Assembly: GCF_046197865.1 (NCBI RefSeq)
Contig: NZ_CP166990.1
Coordinates: forward strand, 310,001-374,000
DNA: 64,000 nucleotides
Reading direction: 5' to 3'
Origin: JAHKLT01 sp046197865
Lineage (GTDB): Archaea; Methanobacteriota; Methanobacteria; Methanobacteriales; Methanobacteriaceae
This document shows positions 24,651 to 33,430 of the stretch, piece by piece. The notes under the pieces are model-generated. The model was given only the letters and a program-made list of their open reading frames with translations. It was not told the DNA's origin and did not search any database. The number at the start of each line of letters is the position of its first letter. Position 1 is the stretch's first letter. The position numbers were made by a program, and so were the translations under genes.

Positions 24651-25454
24651 TTAAACATTGATGAAATCAGTAGGATCGTCCTGTTGAGTGAAGGCCATAA
24701 TATTTAGAGAATTTGAAGAAAATCTACAATTTTCAGATAAAACATTCTTAACTGACTTTAATGCAATAGATTTATTATTATGGTCATTACTTAAATGACA
24801 TAATACAATAGTATGTGTAGTTTCATCAATACAATTAGATAAAACACTTCCACAGTCTTCATTAGATAAATGACCTACTTTACTAAGAATTCTTCTTTTA
24901 TTAAATTCTGGTCGATTTCCATTTAAAAGTAAATCTACATTATAATTACTTTCAATTAAATATACATCTGCAGATTTAATTAATGATATAAGGTCTGGAT
25001 CTACATGGCCAATATCAGTTAAACATATTAATTTTTTATTTTCATGTTCAATCATGTAAAATTGAGAGTTAATAGAATCATGACTAGTAGAAAATGCAGT
25101 AATCTTTAAATCATCTAAAATAATGCTTTCACCAGATTCTATAATCTTTAATGAATCTTGATTTATAATTCCTGTAGCTTTTTTAAATTTATCACAGTAT
25201 AATGTATCTTTATTTCCATAAATTGAAGTATCATAACAACGATTAATAACTCCAACTCCTCGTATATGGTCTATATGTTCATGAGAAACAAAAATAGCTT
25301 CAATATCATTTAAATTCTTATTAATTTTCTTTAAAAGAATTTCAGTCCTCTTTTTACTTAGACCTGCATCTATTAATATTGAAGTTTCATCACTTTCTAT
25401 GTAAGTGATATTTCCACTAGATCCACTTGCTAAAACAGATAATTTTAAGCTCAA
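24651..25454 (-). CDS. MBL-fold metallohydrolase (YycJ/WalJ-like)
   Basis: 267-aa metallo-beta-lactamase-fold hydrolase. Metal ligands: S-H-E-H-I-D-H about residues 58-64, the His in F-S-T-S-H-D-S, Asp in L-T-D-I-G-H, and the late H-L-S-N-D-H-N. The opening V-L-A-S-G-S-S-G-N is typical of the WalJ/YycJ group, which includes 5'-exonuclease-like enzymes. The substrate in archaea is unknown. The start is a TTG with GGATG about 9 bases upstream. Single-gene unit, divergent from nothing close. Confidence 0.85.
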   Translation of the reverse strand: MSLKLSVLASGSSGNITYIESDETSILIDAGLSKKRTEILLKKINKNLNDIEAIFVSHEHIDHIRGVGVINRCYDTSIYGNKDTLYCDKFKKATGIINQDSLKIIESGESIILDDLKITAFSTSHDSINSQFYMIEHENKKLICLTDIGHVDPDLISLIKSADVYLIESNYNVDLLLNGNRPEFNKRRILSKVGHLSNEDCGSVLSNCIDETTHTIVLCHLSNDHNNKSIALKSVKNVLSENCRFSSNSLNIMAFTQQDDPTDFINV

Positions 25455-25665
25455 ATTGATTCATCCTTTAATTAAATATATATTTAGAAAAATAATTTAA
25501 AAATAGAATATTTATAAATTTAAATTAACTATTTATGAAATAATAATAATATCTTTTTAATTCTTATTTTCTCTTAATTGTATAAATATTTATGTATTGT
25601 TTATTAAAAACATTTTTATAAAAAAATTTTCTCTAAAATAAAAAAAAGTATTTAAAAATATATGT

Positions 25666-27708
25666 TTATGCAAAATATGAAGTTCCTGAAAACATATTCC
25701 AAAATCCGAATTTACTACAACGATCAGTTGTTGTATCTGCAATTAACCATATATTTTCTTCTTGAATTAAAATTTGTGCCCACACATGACTTGGTCCTTG
25801 AACATGTCTTGAAGGAATGCCTGCAGCTCTTGCAAGTGCAACAATTAATCGTGCCTGATCAACACAATTTCCTTTCTTAAGTTCTAAAGTTCTCAAAGCA
25901 CCATATTTAGTACCACCATATAATTCATATTCGATTTCAGCTGAAACATAATCAAATATAGCAAATGCTTTCTCAGTATTTGTTGGACAATTTGCTGTTA
26001 TTTGCTTGGCTAAATTAATAATGATTGGATTTGTTGATTGTACATCTGTTGAAGGAGATAAATATTCAGATAAAGACTCTCCATTATAAATAGAATTTCC
26101 TTTTCCATTATTTTCTGATAAACCAACAACATTTATAGTATTTGTAATTGGATCGGCAGGATAATTTTCACTATCTCCATTATAACTTACTGTTAAAACA
26201 TAATGGCCTTGAACAAGATTAGACACATTTAAATAAACATTCCCTTCATTATCAGTATTTAATATATAGCTATTTTTTTGTATATATTCATAATTCCATT
26301 TTAAACTATTTGTATTATAAATTATATTATATTGAATCATTTCTATAGAAATAGTTCCATTAGCTATTGGATTTTTTCTAAGGTCTGTTAAATGAACATT
26401 AAATACACGGTTTTCACTAGAAACCATATATATGTTATTTGCACTAAGTATGCTATTATATGATAAAATATGTATTGTATTTGAAATTGAAGAACCATTA
26501 TGATAAGAGCTTATGATATAATTTCCTGAATTAAGATTTATGTTTAAACTAGCAGTTCCATTTAAATTACTTTGTCTAATATAAAATACTCCATTAACAT
26601 TAAATGTAACATCAGTATTAGCTATAGGATTTCCCTTACCATCTAATACTTGTACATCATAGCTTTTATTTTCTCCATATATTTTATTTAAATCATGAGC
26701 GATTAGTTTTGGCAATATTTTGATTATATTACTTTTACTTAAACCATTGAAAGTTGCAGTAATAATGTATTCTCCTGGATCGAGATTTATATTTAATGTT
26801 GCAAATCCATCAACACCAGTTTTTCTAGTATATATCACTCCATTTATGTTTAAATCAACTGATACACCATTTAATGGATTACCTTTACCGTCCACTATTT
26901 GTACATGGTATTGTGTCCCATTTTTATAATATTTTTTAATATCATTGGACTTTATTGTGGATAAAACTTTTATTGTATTACTTACACTTAATCCGTTGTA
27001 TGATGTAGTAATAATATATTCTTCTGGTTTGAGGTTGATATTTAATCTTGCAATACCTTCTTTATTTGTGGTTCTAGTGTATATTATTCCATTTATGTTT
27101 AAAGTAACTACTGCATTAGCTACTCGATTACCTGTAGTATTTATAATTGTTATATGATATTGACTATTATTACGATAATATTTTACCAAATCATCTGTAA
27201 TTATGGTTGAATTAATAAGTAAACTAGTAGTTATTGTTGCATTTTTGTATATATCGCTTCCATTAAAGTAAGTATTTACAATGTAGTTACCTGGATCGAG
27301 ATTTATATTTAATCTAACAATACCTTCTTTATCACTGGTTCTATTATATGTTGCATTGTTTATAGTAATATAAATAGTTTGATTAAATATTGGATATCCA
27401 TCAGAATCAGTTAAAGTCACCGAGTATTTTGTTCCGTCTTTATAAATCATAGAAATGTTATTAGTATTCAAATTAACATCAGTTTTTTCAGTAATATTGA
27501 AGTTAATAATTGTCTCTAGTGGATTAAAATTTTCATCACGAGAATAATCACTATTTTTGTAGTCATAATCTTTATTTAAAATTATTTTCTGATTATTATC
27601 AGATTCCTCAGTTTGGATTTCTAATGCTGTAAAATTATTCTCTGCAGAAACAAGTCCTATTGAAAAAAATAGTACTGAGATTACTATGAATATTGTTATA
27701 ATTTTCAT
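25666..27708 (-). CDS. Secreted surface protein: Ig-like repeats plus C-terminal transglutaminase-like domain
   Basis: 680 aa. Signal peptide (about 1-22, ending V-S-A-E). Residues 70-400 hold four Ig-like repeats of about 80 residues, each with an R-x-x-x-x-x-G-x-x-x-L-N-I-N-L core then Y-I-I and a Y-N-G-like loop; a fifth, divergent unit follows. After a linker the C-terminal 120 residues form a transglutaminase/cysteine peptidase domain: Cys615 in G-N-C-V-D-Q-A, His641 in S-H-V-W-A, Asp658 in I-A-D-T-T-T-D. In methanogens and their viruses this fold includes pseudomurein endoisopeptidases, so cell-wall remodelling is a reasonable inference. The repeats are shared with the adhesin at 34971. 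Confidence 0.88.
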   Translation of the reverse strand: MKIITIFIVISVLFFSIGLVSAENNFTALEIQTEESDNNQKIILNKDYDYKNSDYSRDENFNPLETIINFNITEKTDVNLNTNNISMIYKDGTKYSVTLTDSDGYPIFNQTIYITINNATYNRTSDKEGIVRLNINLDPGNYIVNTYFNGSDIYKNATITTSLLINSTIITDDLVKYYRNNSQYHITIINTTGNRVANAVVTLNINGIIYTRTTNKEGIARLNINLKPEEYIITTSYNGLSVSNTIKVLSTIKSNDIKKYYKNGTQYHVQIVDGKGNPLNGVSVDLNINGVIYTRKTGVDGFATLNINLDPGEYIITATFNGLSKSNIIKILPKLIAHDLNKIYGENKSYDVQVLDGKGNPIANTDVTFNVNGVFYIRQSNLNGTASLNINLNSGNYIISSYHNGSSISNTIHILSYNSILSANNIYMVSSENRVFNVHLTDLRKNPIANGTISIEMIQYNIIYNTNSLKWNYEYIQKNSYILNTDNEGNVYLNVSNLVQGHYVLTVSYNGDSENYPADPITNTINVVGLSENNGKGNSIYNGESLSEYLSPSTDVQSTNPIIINLAKQITANCPTNTEKAFAIFDYVSAEIEYELYGGTKYGALRTLELKKGNCVDQARLIVALARAAGIPSRHVQGPSHVWAQILIQEENIWLIADTTTDRCSKFGFWNMFSGTSYFA

Positions 27709-27872
27709 AATTTCTTTGAAACTCCTATAATTTATTCAAAACATTATTATTATTCATTAATCTTATTCTAATATTATAAATATTTATCTATCTTTGATAA
27801 ATGTTTTAAATTAGTATTTTTAATAAAATAATTAATTATTTGTAAAATACAGTGATATTAGTGCTATGTTTA

Positions 27873-28328
27873 TTATAAATTTCTTTTTAAATAAATCATG
27901 TCTTTTATTTGTTTTCCTTCATCAATTATAGGAATATCACAATTATCTATGAAAAAATTTTTTATTTTACAGGCTTTTTTAAATCCTAAACTTTGATAAA
28001 AATTCATTAATTTTTTAGTTTCTCCTGTACCTACATAAATATGCTTAAAATTATTTTTTCTTTTATAATAATCTAAAACAAAATTAACTAGCTTTTTTCC
28101 ATATCCTTTATTTTGATATTCTATTTTTGTTGCAAGATTTTTAATTTCATAGCTATTATCTTTTGATACAACAACACATAAACTTTTTAAATCATCATCA
28201 CACAAAACAAAAAGATTTCCAAGCTCTAGATATTTATCTATCATCTTCTCATTTTCATCAGCTAACAGTAACAAATCTAAATATCGTTTTTTATTTTTAG
28301 TTATAAGATGTATATTCATATAAATCAT
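27873..28328 (-). CDS. GNAT family N-acetyltransferase
   Basis: 151 aa. GNAT motif A is E-Y-Q-N-K-G-Y-G-K-K-L-V about residues 90-101, preceded by the strand I-K-N-L-A-T-K-I and followed by H-I-Y-V-G-T-G-E-T and F-Y-Q-S-L-G-F-K-K-A of motif B. N-terminus begins M-I-Y-M-N-I-H; M4 is an alternative start. Substrate unknown; lone gene. Confidence 0.82.
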   Translation of the reverse strand: MIYMNIHLITKNKKRYLDLLLLADENEKMIDKYLELGNLFVLCDDDLKSLCVVVSKDNSYEIKNLATKIEYQNKGYGKKLVNFVLDYYKRKNNFKHIYVGTGETKKLMNFYQSLGFKKACKIKNFFIDNCDIPIIDEGKQIKDMIYLKRNL

Positions 28329-28589
28329 TTTTTTGATTTCATGTATTTCTTTATTAGAATTAAGCTATTATCTACTAGATTATCCTTTTTGCTATTATTT
28401 TTCATAATTACATCCTAAACTATAAAAAGTCATAAAAATATTTCTAGTACATTATTGGGACGATTAAGTATATAAATATATTTTTTAATATATTATTATT
28501 CATGAAATGCTTTTAAAACAGTAATAAAAAGTTATTTCTAAAAATAAATTATAAAAAAAATTGAAAAATTCACTTCTGGTTATGATAAT

Positions 28590-29153
28590 ATGTATGATGA
28601 TAAAAAGATTTTTACAGATTTAAAAAAATTAAGTAAAACAGGATCTACTAATCAAGAAGATTTATTTAAATTATTAAAGAAATATTCAAAAACTATTTCT
28701 GTATTTGATTTAATGGCAGGCTCAATTTTATTAAAAGACGATGTACAACATGTTCAACAAAGATATCGTGAAGAATTTCTAAATGTATATATTAATTGTT
28801 ATATAACTATAATAAAAGATATAAAAGATAATAAAAGAATATATGATGAAATATTAGATATTGGGGAGTTTAATAATTTTATTGATTTACTTGAAAAACA
28901 ATTTGAAGATAATAGGGCAAATGAAAGAAGAAAAAGTAAAAATGAAAGTAGAATACCATTAACTTATGTATTAAGTTCACTATATGCTAATTTTATCTTA
29001 AAAGAACCTATTCATCCTGTAGGAACTCCATTTCCTGGTGGTTTAAAAGTAGAATTAATAGATGGTGTTTATTATTGCCCTATTAAAGAATTACAAAGTT
29101 TGAATCCTCATGCTGTTTGTCAATTATGTATGGCTGAGCAAACTGAAAAATAA
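28590..29153 (+). CDS. DUF2115 family protein (methanogen-specific)
   Basis: 187-aa soluble, mostly helical protein of a family known only from methanogens and of unknown role. The conserved C-terminal part is visible: H-P-V-G-T-P-F-P-G-G-L-K-V, then Y-Y-C-P-I-K-E and C-Q-L-C-M-A-E-Q, which gives three cysteines suited to a metal site (C-x(n)-C-x2-C). Stands alone, convergent with the gene at 29243, with a small inverted repeat between. Confidence 0.75.
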   Translation: MYDDKKIFTDLKKLSKTGSTNQEDLFKLLKKYSKTISVFDLMAGSILLKDDVQHVQQRYREEFLNVYINCYITIIKDIKDNKRIYDEILDIGEFNNFIDLLEKQFEDNRANERRKSKNESRIPLTYVLSSLYANFILKEPIHPVGTPFPGGLKVELIDGVYYCPIKELQSLNPHAVCQLCMAEQTEK

Positions 29154-29167
29154 TATTATTTGAAAAT

Positions 29168-29201
29168 ATGTTAAAATCTATTTAAAAGCAGAATTTAACA
29201 T
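29168..29201. terminator. Inverted repeat between convergent genes
   Basis: Perfect 8-bp arms ATGTTAAA and TTTAACAT around an 18-base loop, located between the ends of DUF2115 and the helical-repeat gene. Its sequence also resembles a rearranged copy of the 49-bp repeat (ATGTTAAAAT at left, CTAxTTAAAAG inside). Confidence 0.45.
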
Positions 29202-29242
29202 TTAATTTATTTCCAAAGAATTTTTTTAAAAATCACAATCTT

Positions 29243-29884
29243 TTAGCTTAGTTTATATTTTTTGATTAATTCTTTACATTTCTTTTTTGCTTTTGGACTA
29301 ATTGATTCTTGTTTTTCAATTATATATTTATTAATTTCCTCTTTATTTTTTAATTCTTGATAATTTTCTTCAATTAATTCAAGAACATAAAATTCAAGTA
29401 ATGCTTCTTGTTTTTCTGTATAGGGAGTTTTTCTTTTATGATTTAATAATTCATCAATAATTTGATGTCTATGTTTTGGTTTGCTTTTAAAGATATTTTT
29501 TAAATACATCACACAATATTTACCTATTAAAATTTTATTATCATATAAGCAATTTAAATAATCATTTATACATTCTGAAAATTTATCATCTATATCAATA
29601 TTACTTAAATTTGATAAAAGGACAATTCCTATTTGTCTATGGTATGTATTTTCATGTTTTAATAAACTACTAAATTCATCCCAATATTTATAAAATATTT
29701 CTGGCTTTAATTTAGTTGCTTGATCTAAAATATAATATCCATGATAATAAGTCATAATATGGGGATGATTTAATGTTAAATCTACAATATCCTTTTGAAT
29801 CTTTTCATCTTTTAATATTAAATCAACATAATAATTAATATCAACTTTTCTTATAGATATTGCATTTGATAATGTGTCATTCAT
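29243..29884 (-). CDS. All-helical (HEAT/ARM-like) protein, unknown function
   Basis: 213 aa with no signal and no membrane helix. Helix pairs of about 35-40 residues run through the sequence (for example W-D-E-F-S-S-L-L-K-H then I-G-I-V-L-L-S-N-L, followed by C-V-M-Y-L-K-N-I-F), as in HEAT-like repeat proteins. The C-terminus is Lys-rich (K-A-K-K-K-C-K-E-L-I-K-K-Y). No catalytic motif. Located beside a GNAT-fusion gene with 67 bases between. Function unknown. Confidence 0.6.
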   Translation of the reverse strand: MNDTLSNAISIRKVDINYYVDLILKDEKIQKDIVDLTLNHPHIMTYYHGYYILDQATKLKPEIFYKYWDEFSSLLKHENTYHRQIGIVLLSNLSNIDIDDKFSECINDYLNCLYDNKILIGKYCVMYLKNIFKSKPKHRHQIIDELLNHKRKTPYTEKQEALLEFYVLELIEENYQELKNKEEINKYIIEKQESISPKAKKKCKELIKKYKLS

Positions 29885-29951
29885 TTTTTCACTTTTCTAT
29901 TTAATATATAATTATTAAAGCCTTATATTAGTTTTAAAAATCTTGATATAA

Positions 29952-30713
29952 TTATATTTTTAAAAACTTTTTAAATCTTCCTTTATTTAAAAGTTCATGA
30001 GTAATAAATTCTCCATTATAAAAAACCACAAAATTATTTAAAATAACTGGTGAATCTTTTGCTTTTTCAATTGTATCCAAATGAATTAATTTTAAATCAA
30101 TATTTTCGTCATTGCAAACTTCTTTAATTTCCAAAATACAATTATTTATATAAGGACATTCATCACTGTAATAGATAACTACTCCTTTTTTATCAGCTAT
30201 TTTATTTTCCTTAGCTTTTTTTGAAAATTTAGGTAATGGATTATCATCAAATGATAATGCTAATAAATTAAAAGAATCTGTTGAATCTACAACTTTAAAT
30301 CCATGTTTTACTAAATATTTTCCATCAGATAAAAATGGTAATTTTTTATCTTTTCCAGTAATTACACATAATCCACTTTTATTATTCTTTTTAGAATCTT
30401 CAATAGCATAATTTAATAAGTTTTTACCATGTCCGTTCTTTTTAAACTTTCCCGAAACCCAAAAACAATAAATATAATTATAATTTTCCCCTTCTATTGG
30501 TACATATGCATATTCTAATGGGCAATATTCAATAAAAACTTTTCCTCTATCATCTAATTTTCTAAAAACATGTCCTTCAGGTATTTGAGTTTTTAACCAT
30601 TTTTTTTTATTTAGAACTCCTTCATGATGTTTATGTTTGGTATTTGTAATTGCACAACAAATATGTTCATCATTTATATTGTTTAAATCTAAATTAATAT
30701 ATTTATTCGCCAT
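29952..30713 (-). CDS. YoaP-type GNAT acetyltransferase with C-terminal YoaP domain
   Basis: 253 aa. The N-terminal 150 residues are GNAT-like, with F-K-K-N-G-H-G-K-N-L-L about residues 92-102 as the acetyl-CoA loop and K-H-G-F-K-V-V as motif B. From about 180 a thioredoxin-like C-terminal domain follows (V-V-I-Y-Y-S-D-E-C-P-Y, with a Cys that is not a CxxC), then N-F-V-V-F-Y-N-G-E-F-I-T-H-E-L-L. This architecture matches Bacillus YoaP. Substrate unknown. Followed (on the plus map, before it in transcription) by the broken GyrI-like gene. Confidence 0.8.
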   Translation of the reverse strand: MANKYINLDLNNINDEHICCAITNTKHKHHEGVLNKKKWLKTQIPEGHVFRKLDDRGKVFIEYCPLEYAYVPIEGENYNYIYCFWVSGKFKKNGHGKNLLNYAIEDSKKNNKSGLCVITGKDKKLPFLSDGKYLVKHGFKVVDSTDSFNLLALSFDDNPLPKFSKKAKENKIADKKGVVIYYSDECPYINNCILEIKEVCNDENIDLKLIHLDTIEKAKDSPVILNNFVVFYNGEFITHELLNKGRFKKFLKI

Positions 30714-30722
30714 AATATTGCC

Positions 30723-31107
30723 TTATTTATCTTTTATTGAAATTTGTAGTTCTGTTTGGAGATTTTCTGGAAGAACTTTAGGAAGCCTATTAAAATAAAT
30801 TTCTTTAGGAGGCCCAATAGCTTCATAATTTTTTTTTATTTAATACATCATATAACATTTTATAAACAGCTTTTATTTTATCATATGGGCCATGATGCAC
30901 TGCATATATAACTTTATGGCGAGGAATTTCTTTTATTTTTATTTTTTCACTATTTTTAATCTTATTTTTTATAGGAATTCCTACTTCATAAATCATATTT
31001 TTAAAAGTAACTATTTTAGGATCTGTATAATAAATTGCAAATGGTTTACCTACTTTTTCAAGACGATTAGATTTTATCCATTTTTTAATTTCCCAAATAT
31101 TATACAT
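30723..31107 (-). pseudogene. GyrI-like effector-binding protein, frameshifted
   Basis: From ATG 31107 the frame gives 94 aa with the GyrI motif V-I-Y-A-V-H-H-G-P-Y-D and stops at 30823-30825. Just before that stop lies a run of nine A (minus strand, near 30830). If it had eight, the frame would continue N-Y-E-A-I-G-P-P-K-E-I-Y-F-N-R-L-P, the normal C-terminus of this family, ending at 30723. Upstream of 31107 the same frame stays open to 31176 with plausible homologous sequence (E-K-E-I-I-A-T-I-T-D-Q-G-D) but no start codon. So both ends look damaged. The A-run error may be in the sequence rather than in the organism. Confidence 0.82.
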
Positions 31108-31483
31108 AACATCTCTAACATCCCCCTGATCGGTTATTGTAGCTATTATTTCTTTTTCAATAATCTTTTTTGAATTTCAATTATTTTCAAAAAATTAATC
31201 TCCTTTAAATAAAATTTTATTGACAAATACTTATAAGGTTTTTGAGTAAAACAAAAACTTATTACTTTTTTAATTAAATAATAATTTCTTTTATTAATTA
31301 TTGATAACTTAAACTTTATTATCTTAATTAAAATTGTTTTATTTTTATTTTTTCAAATATTATTTTATTAAATATTCTTCGATTTAATAAAAATTAATAT
31401 TTTCCTTGATATTTTTTTAAAAATTATTTTTATAAATTAACGTATCGAAATATTTAAATGTATGGATATGTATATTTTAATAT
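31108..31483. other. 376-bp intergenic region upstream of ArsR operon
   Basis: Contains remnant 5' sequence of the GyrI-like gene (to 31176) and the arsR promoter region. The last 50 bases before the ATG at 31484 are very A+T-rich with phrases AAATATTTAAATG and GGATATGTATATTTT, the kind of sequence bound by ArsR repressors, but I see no clean palindrome. No gene on the plus strand; the ORF at 30892-31173 is the shadow of the pseudogene. Confidence 0.4.
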
Positions 31484-31810
31484 ATGAATAGCTGTAATAA
31501 TTGTTCTGATGAAATAGATATAAAAAAATTAATTGAAAATATTCCTTCTGATGAAGATTTAAAATCGATTTCTGATATTTTTAAAGCATTATCTGAACCT
31601 TTAAGAATTAAAATATTATTTTTATTAAAAGATGGTGAATTATGTGTTTGTCATATAAATTCTTCTTTAAATAAGCCTCAATCAACTATTTCTCATCATT
31701 TATCATTACTAAAAAATATAAATTTACTTAATTCAAGAAAAGAAGGTAAATGGACATATTATAGTCTTAAAAACCCTAAAATAATTCCGTATATCGAAAA
31801 AATAATATAA
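31484..31810 (+). CDS. ArsR-family metal-sensing repressor
   Basis: 108-aa winged-helix repressor. A Cys pair at the N-terminus (S-C-N-N-C-S) and the sensor motif E-L-C-V-C-H in helix 3 (about residue 62), the classic ArsR/SmtB metal site; DNA-recognition helix S-Q-S-T-I-S-H-H-L read as P-Q-S-T-I-S-H-H-L about 70-78. First gene of a plus-strand operon with a Fe-S protein 10 bases on and a DGC-domain protein. Probably releases DNA when it binds As(III), Sb(III) or a soft metal. Confidence 0.88.
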   Translation: MNSCNNCSDEIDIKKLIENIPSDEDLKSISDIFKALSEPLRIKILFLLKDGELCVCHINSSLNKPQSTISHHLSLLKNINLLNSRKEGKWTYYSLKNPKIIPYIEKII

Positions 31811-31820
31811 TTGTGATAAA

Positions 31821-32600
31821 ATGAAAAATGAGTCATGTTGTAATATAAAAGAAACAAATATTAATAGCTGTTGTGGAGGAAATGATTTTATTGTAACAGA
31901 TCAATCAAAGATTGATAATCCTAAAAATCCTAAAAAAATCATAGATCTTAGTTTTTTAAAAAAATTAGAAGATAAAGCTAAAGATTTGGGAGTTATTGAT
32001 ATAGGATATGGAAAAGTTCCTAAAAATATAACAATTAATAATTCAAATTTAAAGTTTTTTAATACAATTGTGTTAACTATGCCAATTGGTATGGATATTA
32101 TAAATGCTGGTTTTAATGCGCAAAAGCTTAATAATAAACTTTATGAAAAATTTGGAAATGCAACATATGATATTTCTGATGATTTAAGAGATAATGGATT
32201 TGAAACACAAGTTGCACATCCAAAAGAGGATTTATTAGATTTAGCTATTTTAGCAGAAGAAGCAGGAATAGGATATAAAGGAAAAAGTGGATTAATTATA
32301 AATCCAAATTTAGGCCCAAGATTAAAAATTGCAGCTATATTAACTTCAATAGAAAATTTACCATTTAATTTAGATAATAATCATAAATGGATACAAGAAT
32401 ATTGTAAAAAATGTAGTAGTTGTATTAAAAATTGCCCTAAAAATGCTTTATTTGAAAATGAAGATTTAACTATTGCTGATTTAAATGATTCTACATGTAT
32501 TGGTTGTACTCAAGGATGTACTATTTGTATTGAAACTTGCCCATTTTATTTAAAAGGATATTCAAATATGAAAAATGTGTATGATAAGATAAAAGGATGA
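31821..32600 (+). CDS. Two-[4Fe-4S] protein related to epoxyqueuosine reductase (QueG-like)
   Basis: 259 aa. A Cys-rich N-terminus (E-S-C-C-N and N-S-C-C-G-G) resembles thiol metal-binding tails. The centre has the QueG-like phrase L-A-I-L-A-E-E-A-G-I-G-Y-K-G-K-S-G-L-I-I about residues 140-160. Two [4Fe-4S] cluster motifs follow: C-K-K-C-S-S-C-I-K-N-C-P and C-I-G-C-T-Q-G-C-T-I-C-I-E-T-C-P. It lacks the full B12-binding region as far as I can tell, so queuosine synthesis is unlikely. In this ArsR operon it is a candidate electron carrier or reductase for a metal or metalloid; that is inference. Confidence 0.75.
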   Translation: MKNESCCNIKETNINSCCGGNDFIVTDQSKIDNPKNPKKIIDLSFLKKLEDKAKDLGVIDIGYGKVPKNITINNSNLKFFNTIVLTMPIGMDIINAGFNAQKLNNKLYEKFGNATYDISDDLRDNGFETQVAHPKEDLLDLAILAEEAGIGYKGKSGLIINPNLGPRLKIAAILTSIENLPFNLDNNHKWIQEYCKKCSSCIKNCPKNALFENEDLTIADLNDSTCIGCTQGCTICIETCPFYLKGYSNMKNVYDKIKG

Positions 32601-32606
32601 TTTATT

Positions 32607-32972
32607 ATGAATGATAAGATTTCACTAGCATCTTGTAATGGTATGAGTAAATTTGGTTTGATATCTAGAGTATTAGCATCTGATTTATCTGAAGAGATAC
32701 CTAATATTATTTCAATTTGTATTCCTTCAACTGCTGCAAGTAATTATGCACCTTCTCTTTTAAATAAGTATCCTGTTATTGCTTTAAATGGTTGTTCTAA
32801 TAGCTGTGTTAATAAAATATTAAAAAATAAAAATATTGATGTTTATAAATCAATTGATATAATGGAACTTGCAGAAAAAAATAGTTTAAAACCAGGTAAA
32901 GTTGCAAGATTAGGTGAAACTGGCGAAGAAACTGTTAAAAAATTAAAAGAAATTATTAAAGATGAATTTTAA
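32607..32972 (+). CDS. DGC-domain putative zinc-binding protein
   Basis: 121 aa of the DGC family (Asp/Gly/Cys), named for conserved cysteines. Visible: L-A-S-C-N-G-M-S-K-F-G-L near the start, I-C-I-P-S-T-A-A about residue 38, and L-N-G-C-S-N-S-C-V-N-K-I-L about 61-73. Members often lie beside thioredoxin, arsenic or Fe-S genes and are thought to bind metal. Third gene of the ArsR operon (6 bases after the Fe-S protein). The exact reaction is unknown. Confidence 0.78.
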   Translation: MNDKISLASCNGMSKFGLISRVLASDLSEEIPNIISICIPSTAASNYAPSLLNKYPVIALNGCSNSCVNKILKNKNIDVYKSIDIMELAEKNSLKPGKVARLGETGEETVKKLKEIIKDEF

Positions 32973-32989
32973 TTAAAAAATAATATTAT

Positions 32990-33421
32990 TTAATCATCTA
33001 ATAAACTTTTAAAGAATGTTTCATCATATTGATTCATAAATTTAATTATTAACTCTTGTTCTTCATTAGAAAAACTTCTTAATATATTTTCTTCTGCAGT
33101 TATTATCTTACCAATAATTTTAGATGCATATTTTTGACCATAATTAGTTAATACTATTTTTTTATTTCTACGATCTTCTTCAATTTCTTTTAATTCAATT
33201 ATTTCTTCTTTTAGGAAAAATTTAATAGCTACATTAATACTTTGTTTTGAAAAGGGACTTATATTAGAAATTTTCTTTTGTGTACATATGTCTTCTTCGT
33301 GATAAATAAATTCTAATACTGCAAGTTCAATATAATTTAAATTTACAGATTTTGCATATTTTTCATATGTTTTATCAATGGATTGAAAATGCAAATGCAT
33401 TTCTTTGATTTTTTTCTCCAT
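32990..33421 (-). CDS. MarR-family transcriptional regulator
   Basis: 143-aa winged-helix regulator. The recognition helix region is S-P-F-S-K-Q-S-I-N-V-A-I-K-F-F about 56-70, the wing E-E-D-R-R-N-K-K-I-V-L-T about 83-94, with helices before and after for dimerisation. It lies 9 bases downstream of the MATE gene in one operon and probably represses it; a perfect palindrome stands before the MATE gene (34784-34802). Confidence 0.87.
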   Translation of the reverse strand: MEKKIKEMHLHFQSIDKTYEKYAKSVNLNYIELAVLEFIYHEEDICTQKKISNISPFSKQSINVAIKFFLKEEIIELKEIEEDRRNKKIVLTNYGQKYASKIIGKIITAEENILRSFSNEEQELIIKFMNQYDETFFKSLLDD

Positions 33422-33430
33422 TTTTCCCCT

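Noticed and set aside
30892..31173. 93-codon plus-strand ORF rich in Phe and Tyr
   Set aside because: Antisense shadow of the broken GyrI-like gene, whose homology is clear on the minus strand.
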